Positions 9,373 to 17,948 of a stretch of 43,323 nucleotides of DNA are shown here, piece after piece. The stretch covers positions 1-43,323 of the forward strand of contig JAFATF010000243.1 in the NCBI GenBank assembly GCA_019244045.1. The letters are read 5' to 3'. Numbering within the stretch: position 1 is the first letter of the stretch; every line of letters starts with the position of its first letter. The stretch is from Acidobacteriota bacterium (GTDB taxonomy: Bacteria > Acidobacteriota > Terriglobia > Terriglobales > Acidobacteriaceae). Both the position numbers and the translations under genes were made by a program. Under the pieces are notes generated by a model. That model saw nothing but the letters and a program-made list of their open reading frames with translations, searched no databases and was not told the DNA's origin.

Positions 9373-9395
9373 ATTCGCCTCCCTTGGATCAAGAC

Positions 9396-11078
9396 CTAAA
9401 CTTCGTTCCGTCGAAATCGCTCGCGCAAATGGTCACAGGCTCGAACCGTGATGGCCATCATGGTGAGCGTCGGATTTTGGCATGCCGAAGAAACAAAACA
9501 CGAGCCATCGCTAACGAGCAAGTTGGAAATGTCGTGTGCTCGACAGAAAGGGTCAAGCACAGACTTTTTCGGATCGGTACCCATTCGAGCTGTGCCGACT
9601 TCGTGAATCGCCATACCCGGCATGTCCATTCCAGTTCGCAGCCGGATGTTCTTGGCTCCCGCAGCTTCGAGCATCTCCGCAGCGCTAACACCCGCATCAT
9701 GCATCAGTGCGGCTTCGTTCTTGCCATGGGCCATACTGATGCGCAGTGCGGGAATGCCCCAGGCATCCTTCAGATCGGGATCGATGTTGCAGAAATTATC
9801 GAAATTTGCCAGAGATTCGCCAAAGGCACTGAGAGAAACCCGGTAAATACCTGTTTTCACTGCTTTCTTGTATTCCGCGCCCAGCCCGGGCGCATCGAAG
9901 TTGAACTGAGGCGCGGATTCACCTTGCAATCCGTAGCCCCGAATAAAATGAGGATGTCTGCCGGTGGCCGGCGTATTGCGATAACGCACGAGATAGATTC
10001 CATTTGGCCGGCGTGGAGGATTGGCGCCGGGGAGAATCTTTAAATCCTCAAAGTTGCCGCTCGCACTCGCACCGACGACGTGGTCCATCAGATAGTGCCC
10101 CAACAGGCCGCTCGAATTTGCCAGTCCTTGAGGATACTCCCGAGTCGAAGAGTTGAGCAGAATGCGCGTGGACTCGAGAGCCTGTGCACAAAGAATTACC
10201 ACCCTGGCGCGAATCTGTTTACTGTTTTTCGTCGTGCGGTGTACGTAGGTGACACCCCGTGCTGTGTTCTTGGCGGTGTCCATGTCCACATGGCTCACGA
10301 TCGCGTCGGTAATGAGTGTGCAGTTTCCTGTCTTTAGGGCGTCGCGCACCGTGGTGAAGGGGCTACTGAAATAGGAAAACGTGATACAGCCGCGCTCACA
10401 AGGGCCACAGTAATGACAAGGCGCCCGGCCGTTGTGGGGCTGGGTCAGCACGGCCGTTCGGCCTATAGTGAGAGTTCGCCCGAACTTAGCTTCAACGGCT
10501 TCACGCAGCCGAATTTCTCCACAGCTCATTTTCATCGCGGGAAGGAATTGTCCGTCGGGCAGCATTGGGTTGCGCTCGGGGGCGCCGCTGATACCGACAT
10601 AGCGCTCAACAATGTCGTAAAAGGGAGCAAGATCAGCGTACGAGATTGGCCAGTCGACGTCGTAGCCGTCGCGACTGGCTGCTTTAAAATCCACATCGCT
10701 GAGGCGGTAGCTTTGACGGCCCCAAACCAACGATCGCCCGCCCAGCACACGCAGCCTTTGCCATGTGAACGGCCGGCCGGCCGGAGTGCTATAGGGATTC
10801 TCCAGATCATTGACAAACCATTCGTAGTTGTATTCCATGCAGGCATAGCATTGCGTCTGCACCGGCCGGGTGCGCTTCATTTCAGGCGAGTGACCGCGAT
10901 ACTTGAGTTCGAACGAGGGCATGTGCTCAGTAAACTCACTGGCGGTTACCGCCCGTCCGGCCTCAAGCAAGGCAACCTTCAATCCTGCTTCGCAGAGCCG
11001 TTTTGCCGCCCAGCCTCCGGTTGCGCCCGAGCCGACTACGATCACGTCATAGATCTGTTGCAGAGGGTCCTGTGGCAT
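9396..11078 (-). CDS. GMC-family FAD oxidoreductase (gluconate-dehydrogenase-type large subunit)
   Basis: 560 residues, a typical length for the family. The FAD dinucleotide-binding motif V-V-G-S-G-A-T-G-G is at residues 14-22, followed by the E-A-G of the second strand. The L-G-G-R-S-L-V-W-G-R segment is the usual GMC signature. The C-terminal GMC domain has the catalytic pair His492 (H-E-V-G-T-A-R-M-G) and Asn535 (C-Q-N-P-T). The Cys-rich loop P-C-H-Y-C-G-P-C-E-R-G-C near the middle is seen in membrane gluconate/sorbitol-type dehydrogenases. No signal peptide is present, so export would rely on the Tat-bearing subunit 3 encoded immediately upstream (gap 5 nt, no separate ribosome site, so probable translational coupling). 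No cytochrome c subunit gene is adjacent. Substrate is unknown; sugars or sugar acids are expected. Confidence 0.9.
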   Translation of the reverse strand: MPQDPLQQIYDVIVVGSGATGGWAAKRLCEAGLKVALLEAGRAVTASEFTEHMPSFELKYRGHSPEMKRTRPVQTQCYACMEYNYEWFVNDLENPYSTPAGRPFTWQRLRVLGGRSLVWGRQSYRLSDVDFKAASRDGYDVDWPISYADLAPFYDIVERYVGISGAPERNPMLPDGQFLPAMKMSCGEIRLREAVEAKFGRTLTIGRTAVLTQPHNGRAPCHYCGPCERGCITFSYFSSPFTTVRDALKTGNCTLITDAIVSHVDMDTAKNTARGVTYVHRTTKNSKQIRARVVILCAQALESTRILLNSSTREYPQGLANSSGLLGHYLMDHVVGASASGNFEDLKILPGANPPRRPNGIYLVRYRNTPATGRHPHFIRGYGLQGESAPQFNFDAPGLGAEYKKAVKTGIYRVSLSAFGESLANFDNFCNIDPDLKDAWGIPALRISMAHGKNEAALMHDAGVSAAEMLEAAGAKNIRLRTGMDMPGMAIHEVGTARMGTDPKKSVLDPFCRAHDISNLLVSDGSCFVSSACQNPTLTMMAITVRACDHLRERFRRNEV

Positions 11079-11083
11079 GAAAC

Positions 11084-11761
11084 TTAGTAATGGTTCGCTG
11101 CTGGCTGCTCGCAGCCTTGATAGGCACCGTGCGTAATCTCACTGTCCCAGCCGAGCTCGTGGTGACCAATTTCGGATCCATAGTACGCGTCCGCGATAAG
11201 CGCTTTCAGGCGCGCGAAATGCTCTAGTCCGGGGTCGGGTGCTTCCTCCTGTTCGATCCAGGCATCCGGCTGGCGAGGGTAAGCCCACGGGGTGAGTAAC
11301 CAGATCCGATCGCTTGGTGTAAGCGTCCGGAACTGTTGGCCCAACTGCCGTTGACTCTCGCCATCGATGTAGCTCAGCGCATCGACGAATCTGGCCTGAA
11401 AGGCGGGCGATTCGATTGACAGCAAGAGATCGAGAAACCGATTCACGAGCGCTTCCTTCGCGCCCGGCGTTTCAGTAGCTGGAATTATCACCTCGCTGAG
11501 CGCAACTAAAGTTTCATCCTGCGGCACAGTCAGAAAAACGGGTTTCCAGTTAGCAGCGCTCAGCACACTCGAGCCCTCTTCGCCACGTGCGGCTGGAGTC
11601 GGCGCGGACGCAACCGATTGCGCCAACCCGAACCCGGGTCCGAGCACGGAGGCAGCACTGGCCAAGAGCGCCGCGCGCATCAGATCACGGCGACTGAACA
11701 CGGGGAACCGCGACTGGGACTTGGGGAGAGATTGGGGGCCCACGCTATTCCGAGCTTCCAT
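11084..11761 (-). CDS. Gluconate 2-dehydrogenase subunit 3-like protein with Tat signal
   Basis: 225 residues. A twin-arginine signal S-R-R-D-L-M-R-A-A-L-L-A-S begins near residue 23 and is followed by an Ala-rich hydrophobic segment. The mature part carries the family pattern A-L-S-E-V-I-I-P-A-T-E-T-P-G-A, the F-L-D-L-L-L segment and the C-terminal Y-Y-G-S-E-I-G-H-H-E-L-G-W. In known systems this subunit carries the flavoprotein across the membrane through Tat and helps its assembly. The start at 11761 lies only 8 nt from a good -10 hexamer, so the message may be leaderless. A downstream GTG start at residue 7 would keep the Tat signal intact. Confidence 0.85.
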   Translation of the reverse strand: MEARNSVGPQSLPKSQSRFPVFSRRDLMRAALLASAASVLGPGFGLAQSVASAPTPAARGEEGSSVLSAANWKPVFLTVPQDETLVALSEVIIPATETPGAKEALVNRFLDLLLSIESPAFQARFVDALSYIDGESQRQLGQQFRTLTPSDRIWLLTPWAYPRQPDAWIEQEEAPDPGLEHFARLKALIADAYYGSEIGHHELGWDSEITHGAYQGCEQPAANHY

Positions 11762-11768
11762 GGTTGTG

Positions 11769-11798
11769 AATATAAGGCATAGCTGGGCGGCTGCTCAA
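11769..11798 (-). promoter_or_regulatory. Sigma70-like promoter of the subunit 3 / GMC / ThuA operon
   Basis: On the minus strand TTGAGC (11798-11793), an 18-nt spacer and TATATT (11774-11769). The -10 hexamer matches five of six consensus bases. The expected transcription start falls at or next to the first ATG (11761). Confidence 0.45.
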
Positions 11799-11937
11799 AT
11801 TTCGACGCTGCAACGTGGCAGCCGAACGCTTGAGGCATTCGTCTGACCCGCGATTCACAAAAGCCATCAAAAAGGGGCTGCTCGCCGGCAGGAGCGACAA
11901 ACCCGAGAGACCAAAATAGCTCCTGGTATTCGGTGAT

Positions 11938-13005
11938 CTACTCGAGCCGGTTTCCCAGACCTAGCATCCTGCGGTTCGCCTGAGTATCGGAGCCGGCTCT
12001 TGCAAAATCGTCAAAGGCGCGCTCTGCTGTCCGGATGATGTGGCCAGCAATGAAGGGTGCGCCTTCTTTGGCGCCCTGCTCACTGCTCTTCAGGCAACAT
12101 TCCCACTCAAGAACCGCCCATCCCGGAAAGTCGTATCGGGCGAGTTTCGAGAAAATCGCGGGGAAGTCAACTTGCCCATCGCCAAGAGATCTGAAGCGGC
12201 CTGCGCGTGAGATCCAGGGCTGATAGCCGCCGTACACTCCCTGACGCCCGGTCGGGCGAAACTCGGCATCCTTCACATGAAACATCTTGATGCGGGGATG
12301 ATAAAAGTCTATGAACTCGAGGTAATCGAGCTGCTGAAGTACGAAATGGCTTGGGTCGTAGAGAATGTGACAGCGCTTGTGTCCGGCGAGGAGCTCGAGA
12401 AACATTTCAAAGCTAGTTCCATCGTGGAGGTCCTCGCCTGGGTGCAACTCAAAGCAGAGGTCGACTCCGCAGCCGTCAAACACGTCTAGGATAGGTCGCC
12501 AGCGCCTTGCCAGTTCCTCAAACGCCGTTTCAATCAAGCCTGCTGGCCGCTGTGGCCAGGGATAGACATAGGGCCAAGCCAAGGCTCCGGAGAAAGTCAC
12601 ATGAGCGTTGAGTCCCAGATTGGCAGAAGCCTGAGCTGCCAGGCGCAGTTGCTCGACAGCCCAGGACTGACGAGCGGAACGATTGCCGCGGACCTGCGCG
12701 GGAGCAAAGCCGTCAAACGCCTCATCGTATGCGGGATGTACGGCCACCAATTGCCCCTGCAGATGGGTTGAGAGTTCTGTTAGTTCGACTCCGTTGGTAT
12801 TCAGGGTGCCTCGCAGCTCATCGCAATAGCTTTGGCTTTCTGCCGCCCGCTGCAGGTCGAAAAGGCGGGCATCCCAGCTCGGGATCTGTATGCCTTTGTA
12901 ACCGAGCGCCCCAGCCCAACGGGAAATCTCATCCAAGCAGTTAAAGGGGGAGGAGTCATTGGCAAATTGGGCGAGAAAGATAGCTGGCCCCTTGATTGTC
13001 TTCAC
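11938..13005 (-). CDS. TIM-barrel sugar phosphate isomerase/epimerase-like protein
   Basis: About 355 residues of the AP-endonuclease-2 (xylose-isomerase-like) TIM barrel. Visible strand ends with metal or substrate residues include G-Y-K-G-I-Q-I, the F-E-L-H-P-G-E-D glutamate, Y-D-P-S-H-F (Asp and His), M-F-H-V-K-D-A-E-F, and the final W-A-V-L-E-W-E glutamate. Such proteins isomerise or epimerise sugars, but the exact reaction cannot be read from sequence. I place the start at the GTG at 13005-13003, giving V/M-K-T-I-K-G-P-A, because GGAG lies 8 nt upstream; an ATG 17 codons earlier adds a tail that looks non-native. It is transcribed towards the oxidoreductase operon, 176 nt away, and diverges from the next isomerase. 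Confidence 0.82.
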   Translation of the reverse strand: MKTIKGPAIFLAQFANDSSPFNCLDEISRWAGALGYKGIQIPSWDARLFDLQRAAESQSYCDELRGTLNTNGVELTELSTHLQGQLVAVHPAYDEAFDGFAPAQVRGNRSARQSWAVEQLRLAAQASANLGLNAHVTFSGALAWPYVYPWPQRPAGLIETAFEELARRWRPILDVFDGCGVDLCFELHPGEDLHDGTSFEMFLELLAGHKRCHILYDPSHFVLQQLDYLEFIDFYHPRIKMFHVKDAEFRPTGRQGVYGGYQPWISRAGRFRSLGDGQVDFPAIFSKLARYDFPGWAVLEWECCLKSSEQGAKEGAPFIAGHIIRTAERAFDDFARAGSDTQANRRMLGLGNRLE

Positions 13006-13190
13006 TTGCTCATCTCCACGATTGCCGATTGTAAAGCACATGGCAGCCCGAGGCATCGAAAGTTACGCATCGCCCCGCAGTGCTGTCCATAAGTCCGATT
13101 TCGATAGTCGAGGCACAACTGCTTTGCTAAACTGCCGTATTTTTCAAAGCCCGTGCTTGCCTTCGTGGCATTGGTGTGGGTAGGTGAATC

Positions 13191-14105
13191 GTGAATCGTC
13201 GAGACTTTGTTCGTAATGTCACAGGCGCCCTCGCGACAGGACTGGCTCCAGCCTTGTCTCCATCGAGCAGGCGTGAGGACAACGTGAGGGTCAAAGAAGC
13301 CGCATTCGATATTTCCGTAATGCTTTGGACCATCCTTCCCGATTTGCCATTCGAGACGCGTCTCGAAAGGGTTGCCGCCGCGGGATATAGAAACGTGGAA
13401 CTGGTAGGGGAGTACGCCAACTGGAACGATGCCCATTTCAGTCGTGCCCAGGCAACATGTAAAGCGCTTGGCATTAGTTTTGATTGCACTGCCGGCCTGA
13501 AACACAGCTTGTCGAACCCGGCCGAGAGGGAAGAACTTATCGACGAGCTGCGCCGATCGATTCCGCTCATGGAGAAGCTGAATTGTCCCGCCATGATTCT
13601 GCTCTCCGGCGACACAGTTCCCGGAATGTCTGCGCAAGCACAGCACAGGAGTTGCATTGATGGGCTGTCGGCGGCCGCCAAGCTAGTAGAAGGAAAGAGC
13701 ATCAAGGGAGTACCAGTGCGTCTTCTGCTCGAAAATATCGATCCTGAAGAGAATCCGCGGTATTTTCTCACCTCTGCGGCGCGGGGATTTGAGATCGTCA
13801 GAGCAGTGAATCATCCCCAGGTGCAATTCCTCTACGACTTGTTCCACGAGCAGATTTCGGAAGGCAATCTGATGGAAAAGCTAGAGAAAAACCTTGAGAT
13901 TGTAGGCCTCATCCACGTCGCTGACGTCCCCGGGCGCCACGAACCGGGGACGGGCGAAATCAATTATCAGAATATCTTTCGCAAGTTGGCTGAATTAAAC
14001 TACCGAAGAACTGTCGCCATGGAGTTTCTCCCCACCGGCGATCCCGTCGAGAGACTGAGGACAGCGCGAACGATGGCGCTGGAATGGGGAGCACGAGTCA
14101 GCTAA
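13191..14105 (+). CDS. Hydroxypyruvate isomerase-like TIM-barrel protein with Tat signal
   Basis: 304 residues. The GTG start (13191) is followed at once by a twin-arginine signal N-R-R-D-F-V-R-N and a short hydrophobic stretch ending near A-L-S. The mature barrel has the hydroxypyruvate-isomerase-type pattern: Y-R-N-V-E-L-V-G-E, a central V-R-L-L-L-E-N-I-D glutamate, F-L-Y-D-L-F-H-E-Q (Asp and His), G-L-I-H-V-A-D-V-P-G-R-H-E-P and a closing V-A-M-E-F glutamate. The four metal-ligand positions of the superfamily are therefore kept. Cytosolic hydroxypyruvate isomerases have no Tat signal, so an extracytoplasmic sugar or keto-acid isomerase is more likely. It diverges from the other TIM-barrel gene across 185 nt and ends 136 nt before the convergent FkbH gene. 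Confidence 0.82.
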   Translation: MNRRDFVRNVTGALATGLAPALSPSSRREDNVRVKEAAFDISVMLWTILPDLPFETRLERVAAAGYRNVELVGEYANWNDAHFSRAQATCKALGISFDCTAGLKHSLSNPAEREELIDELRRSIPLMEKLNCPAMILLSGDTVPGMSAQAQHRSCIDGLSAAAKLVEGKSIKGVPVRLLLENIDPEENPRYFLTSAARGFEIVRAVNHPQVQFLYDLFHEQISEGNLMEKLEKNLEIVGLIHVADVPGRHEPGTGEINYQNIFRKLAELNYRRTVAMEFLPTGDPVERLRTARTMALEWGARVS

Positions 14106-14124
14106 ACCTGAATCCTACCCTATT

Positions 14125-14146
14125 CTGCCGAGGTCACAATCGGCAG
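14125..14146. terminator. Short hairpin in the convergent intergenic region
   Basis: CTGCCGA (14125-14131) pairs with TCGGCAG (14140-14146) across an 8-nt loop between two convergent genes. The stem is only 7 bp and no T-tract follows on either side, so it is a weak candidate for a bidirectional transcription end. Confidence 0.3.
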
Positions 14147-14241
14147 TTCCATCGATCATCGAAGCGGCCGAGAGATCAGGATCGATATGGAGCGAGGAGA
14201 TGTCTCGCATCTCACTCGTTTGCTTCGTCGCGAGCTCCCGC

Positions 14242-16299
14242 CTAAGATTTAAGCGACGACATATCAGCGATGGCGGCCGACATAGCCTCAATCGTCGGGG
14301 TCTTAAACAGCATAGTCAAACTGAGTTCGATGCCGAATTCCGCTCGAACGCGTGTAAGAACGCGAGTCGCTCGGAGGGAATGGCCGCCAAAATCGAAGAA
14401 GTTGTCGCGAATGCCAATTCGTTCCACCTCTAAGCAATCCGACCATATACGGACCAGCGCCTCCTCGATGGCGCTTGTGGGTGGAATCAGCGGACCAGCT
14501 GACGAGGGTCGCGGCTTTTTCTTTCTGCGAAAGGCGTTAATGATCGACGAGGCAGTTTGCAATTCAGTGGCGATCTCGAGCAACTTGTCCTCTTCCTCGC
14601 TTACCACGGGCAGCTTCGGCGAGTCAGGGGATAGTGCTTGCGAAGGCGAAACGTCTGGCTTTGTGTGACGCCATTCCGATTGCTTGTCAGTAGCAGAGAT
14701 GATGCATTCATAGGGAGTTTGACAATCGGGAGAGGCTCCACAGAAGCGCGCCAGAAACTCCCGTGCAGGGCGGTTTCTCCCAGTGGGTATGACTGGAATC
14801 ACCAAGCGGTCTGCCTCTCGTTCGCGGGCCAGGCGAATCAGCTCGTCCACCATGCGATCCTCAACCCGTCGCCCGAGGGCGCGGCAACTCAGCAGAAAGA
14901 TTTCAGTGTGCAAGCTGGATGCAAGAATTCTAAAGAGTACCGCTCCAACCAGTCCGTAATCGCCGAAGATGTCGCGCACGCGCACAGTCCAGCACTCATA
15001 AGTGCCTTGCGCCAGAAGCGCGGACAGGCTCTGTTCGCTATGCTGGACGCCGGTCATGTTGAACTGCGTCGTGCGTTGCGTAAGCTGCGAAACCCGCCGG
15101 AGGTCGACGTTCAGACAGGGGGCAAAGTCGATCTCGATCTTCAGGCTTCGAAGGAATTCTTCTGCCGTCAGAGCCCGCTGGTTGAGTTCATTGCGCTGGC
15201 GCTCGGCCTGATACATGCGGGCACGATTGCGATCTTCTTCGGTGATCGTGCTGTGATCAAAGATCCACATATGGTTGAGAAACGCCGGTATGGCGTCGGG
15301 AACTGACGGTAATTGGACGGCCAGAACCTCCGGACAGCGATTGCGAACTTCCATGCATTCGAAGGAGTTGTCGTCAACCAATATGAAGGTATCGAGCCCG
15401 AGTCCCAGTTCCTTCGACAGGGCCTCTAGGTTTTCGGACTTCGATTGCCAGTTGATTCGCCATGCGGCAAAGTCCGTGGTCCGGAGCAGGCATGCTTCGG
15501 ACGCGAGCGCCGAGTCGACAAGCTCGTCCTCGTTGTTCTTGCTGACCAACGCAAGCAGCATGCCGCTCTCCCTTTGGTTAAGCATGAATTGCTGCAGGCG
15601 GCGATAGGGCGGAGTAACCGCCATGCTTCCCTCACCACAGATGCCCTGCCAAAGGGTGTTGTCCGCATCGAGAACGATGACTTTGCGGGGCTTGCTGCAG
15701 CTGGCGCGGATCCACCTGGCGGCTACCGTGGCAGCGGCCGCATACATTTCTTCGGTAAACGGAATATTGCCCAACTCGTCCGTAAAAGGATCGCGGGTCT
15801 CAGAAATCGCATAAAGCTTGACAGCCTCCTCCAGGTCAAGGGCGGTCCAGCCTGGAACCGTGGGACACTGCGCGAGCACCCGAGCTTTAGCAGCAGCGAC
15901 GACGGAGGAGCATTCCCCGCTTCGCTCGAGCTGGGCAACGGGCGGGAATAGTAGAACGGCGCCGCTTACCCCCGCGCTGCCCGCGGAGTGCAATACGGAC
16001 ATGAAATCATCGATCACAGCCTGCAGTTTGGTGCTGGCCTCTTGAAAGGGTTGCAGGGTCGGCAGCCACCCGTCGAGGTCTAGGGCGACCAGGTTGATTC
16101 CCCGCGCATTATTACGAAGTAGGCCGCCTTCCAGTAGCTGCTGGAATACCTGGTTGTAAGGCGCGATGCGAATTTCGGCAGGGATGCGGAGCACTGACAT
16201 CCAGGCGGAAAGAAATTCTTCGATGGGCTCGATGGTGAAGTTCGCGGCGATGCGGATATTTACTTGGCTTGAAGCGGAATTCATGAGGTCACTCGTCAT
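14242..16299 (-). CDS. FkbH-like HAD protein fused to a C-terminal carrier (PCP/ACP) domain
   Basis: About 685 residues. An N-terminal region of 200 residues precedes the HAD motif D-A-D-N-T-L-W-Q-G (about residues 211-219). This is followed by the S-K-N-N motif II, the L-V-D-D-N motif, and an acyltransferase-like section with R-V-R-D-I-F-G-D-Y-G, as in FkbH/OzmB-type proteins. Those enzymes capture the glyceryl group of 1,3-bisphosphoglycerate on a carrier protein. Here, after a charged linker, a carrier domain is fused at the C-terminus: D-N-F-F-D-F-G-G-H-S with the phosphopantetheine Ser at about 641. Glyceryl loading could therefore occur in cis. I chose the ATG at 16299; a TTG at 16311 would overlap the stop of the radical SAM gene. 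It is the last gene of the minus-strand arm. No FkbG/I-type methyl- or dehydrogenase partners sit beside it. Confidence 0.88.
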   Translation of the reverse strand: MTSDLMNSASSQVNIRIAANFTIEPIEEFLSAWMSVLRIPAEIRIAPYNQVFQQLLEGGLLRNNARGINLVALDLDGWLPTLQPFQEASTKLQAVIDDFMSVLHSAGSAGVSGAVLLFPPVAQLERSGECSSVVAAAKARVLAQCPTVPGWTALDLEEAVKLYAISETRDPFTDELGNIPFTEEMYAAAATVAARWIRASCSKPRKVIVLDADNTLWQGICGEGSMAVTPPYRRLQQFMLNQRESGMLLALVSKNNEDELVDSALASEACLLRTTDFAAWRINWQSKSENLEALSKELGLGLDTFILVDDNSFECMEVRNRCPEVLAVQLPSVPDAIPAFLNHMWIFDHSTITEEDRNRARMYQAERQRNELNQRALTAEEFLRSLKIEIDFAPCLNVDLRRVSQLTQRTTQFNMTGVQHSEQSLSALLAQGTYECWTVRVRDIFGDYGLVGAVLFRILASSLHTEIFLLSCRALGRRVEDRMVDELIRLAREREADRLVIPVIPTGRNRPAREFLARFCGASPDCQTPYECIISATDKQSEWRHTKPDVSPSQALSPDSPKLPVVSEEEDKLLEIATELQTASSIINAFRRKKKPRPSSAGPLIPPTSAIEEALVRIWSDCLEVERIGIRDNFFDFGGHSLRATRVLTRVRAEFGIELSLTMLFKTPTIEAMSAAIADMSSLKS

Positions 16300-16307
16300 C
16301 TGGCGCT

Positions 16308-17948
16308 TCAAGCATTGAGTGCCATCATGCTGGTTTCAATATCCCAGTGGGTCGAGCGACCCAGGGAGGTCCAACGCCCTTCGGCAGCCATCCACTCATA
16401 GACGCTATAGGGATTGGGTATCTCGAGCTCTCGCATGGTTCGAACAAATCTCTCCAGGCGCTCAAAGCGGGCGCCCATCGAAATATCGCGATCCACCACA
16501 TAGGGTGAGACCGCGAGGATCTGATTGATGTCATCGGAATATCGACGGTGGGATCCGCGTTCGATTTCGATCTCCCCGGAGTGCGCCAGGCCTGCGGGAT
16601 GATATTGGAAGAGCCAAGCATCGGCTTGATAGATTCGCGCTCGATTGGCACGAATGAAATTCAGGGTATCGTTAAATTCACCTTCGGTTTCCCCCGGGTA
16701 GGCGACGATCCACAAGGTGCTGGTGATGATGCCTTCGGCGGAGAGCACGTCAAGGCTCCGTTCCATCAACTCGGGCGTGGTCTTTTTGACCATGGCATCG
16801 AGAATACGCTGACTGGCAGATTCCATGCCCAACCTGGCGCGCACCAGCCCGCCTTGTCGCCAGGCACGCACATCGTGGGGACGTTCGGCAACGGTCTTAT
16901 CCGCGCGCAAATAACAGTCGAGCGTGTATGGTCTAGAATTTTTCGTGATCTCAGAAGCGATTGGTCCGATGGTGGTATTGCTGAGTGAATCACACAGATA
17001 GAAGGAGGCGCGGTTATAGCGTTGCGCCAAAATCTCCATCTGATCAAAGGTACGCCCTTTGAAGGCGCGATAACCCTTCCAAAACACGGTCTCTGCACAG
17101 AAGGAGCAATCAAATGGGCATCCCCGGGAGCTGGCTACGGAAAGCTGAAGGTAGCGGGAGATATCGAGTTGACCGTAGTCGGGTGCAGGCAGCTCTTCAG
17201 GCTTTACGAAGTTCTTGCGCGATTCCACGATGGTTAGGTTATGTCCCGGATCAATGACGCCCGGGGGCAGCATCGGGTCCTCCAGAATACGCAACAGCGA
17301 ATATTCACCTTCCCCGACTACGAAATAGTCAATGAAATCATTGCGCTCGATGAAGCGGATTACCTCTTCGGCTCGCGAGGTAATTCCCATCAGCGGACCG
17401 GGCCCCCCCACAACCGTACGGACGCCCTTGACGTGCGACTTGACCCGCTTTAGCAGAAATAGTGTAGCTGGCCATGTGGAATTGAACAGGGAACAGCCAA
17501 CAACATCGAACTGGCCACCATTGAGCACTCGCGCCAAAATGGAGGAAACTTTTGAATAGAGAGAGGCAAACAGAGCATCGAAGCGCGAAACCTTGAGCTC
17601 GGCCATGAACTCGCCCATGTTTCGCCCGTTGAGATTGAGAACTTGGCCTACCATCTCGGGGTAGTTGCTGCGGTTCCGGGCAAACAGATAGAGCATCTGA
17701 TGGATGGCCAGCATCTCGGTGCCATTGCGCTCGATATTCCAGTCCTTGAAGTAAGGAAACTGTGCCTTACATTCGGAGAAATAGGCGCGCTGCACGCCAA
17801 AGATTTCTGGGATGGTATTGAAGTCCAAGAGCTCGACTTCGTGTCCCTGAGCATCGGCGAAGGCCTTCAAGGAGCTGATGCCGAGCGGAACACAAACCGG
17901 ATCCCAAAAATGCGGCACTATGAGAAGTAGTCTGGCCACCGAGCGCAT
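16308..17948 (-). CDS. Radical SAM protein with N-terminal cobalamin-binding-type domain
   Basis: 546 residues. The N-terminal 230 residues resemble the B12-binding Rossmann domain of this class (L-L-L-I-V-P-H-F, then V-V-G-C-S-L-F-N-S, then V-V-G-G-P-G-P). The classical D-x-H-x-x-G cobalamin ligand is not evident, so binding may be base-off or lost. The radical SAM cluster motif C-P-F-D-C-S-F-C lies at residues 277-284. Later segments A-R-L-G-M-E-S and W-I-V-A-Y-P-G-E-T complete the barrel. The family includes methyltransferases and ring- or bond-forming enzymes of natural-product pathways; the reaction here cannot be named. It lies between the exporter genes and the FkbH gene on the same strand, with its stop abutting the latter, so co-expression is likely. 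Confidence 0.88.
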   Translation of the reverse strand: MRSVARLLLIVPHFWDPVCVPLGISSLKAFADAQGHEVELLDFNTIPEIFGVQRAYFSECKAQFPYFKDWNIERNGTEMLAIHQMLYLFARNRSNYPEMVGQVLNLNGRNMGEFMAELKVSRFDALFASLYSKVSSILARVLNGGQFDVVGCSLFNSTWPATLFLLKRVKSHVKGVRTVVGGPGPLMGITSRAEEVIRFIERNDFIDYFVVGEGEYSLLRILEDPMLPPGVIDPGHNLTIVESRKNFVKPEELPAPDYGQLDISRYLQLSVASSRGCPFDCSFCAETVFWKGYRAFKGRTFDQMEILAQRYNRASFYLCDSLSNTTIGPIASEITKNSRPYTLDCYLRADKTVAERPHDVRAWRQGGLVRARLGMESASQRILDAMVKKTTPELMERSLDVLSAEGIITSTLWIVAYPGETEGEFNDTLNFIRANRARIYQADAWLFQYHPAGLAHSGEIEIERGSHRRYSDDINQILAVSPYVVDRDISMGARFERLERFVRTMRELEIPNPYSVYEWMAAEGRWTSLGRSTHWDIETSMMALNA

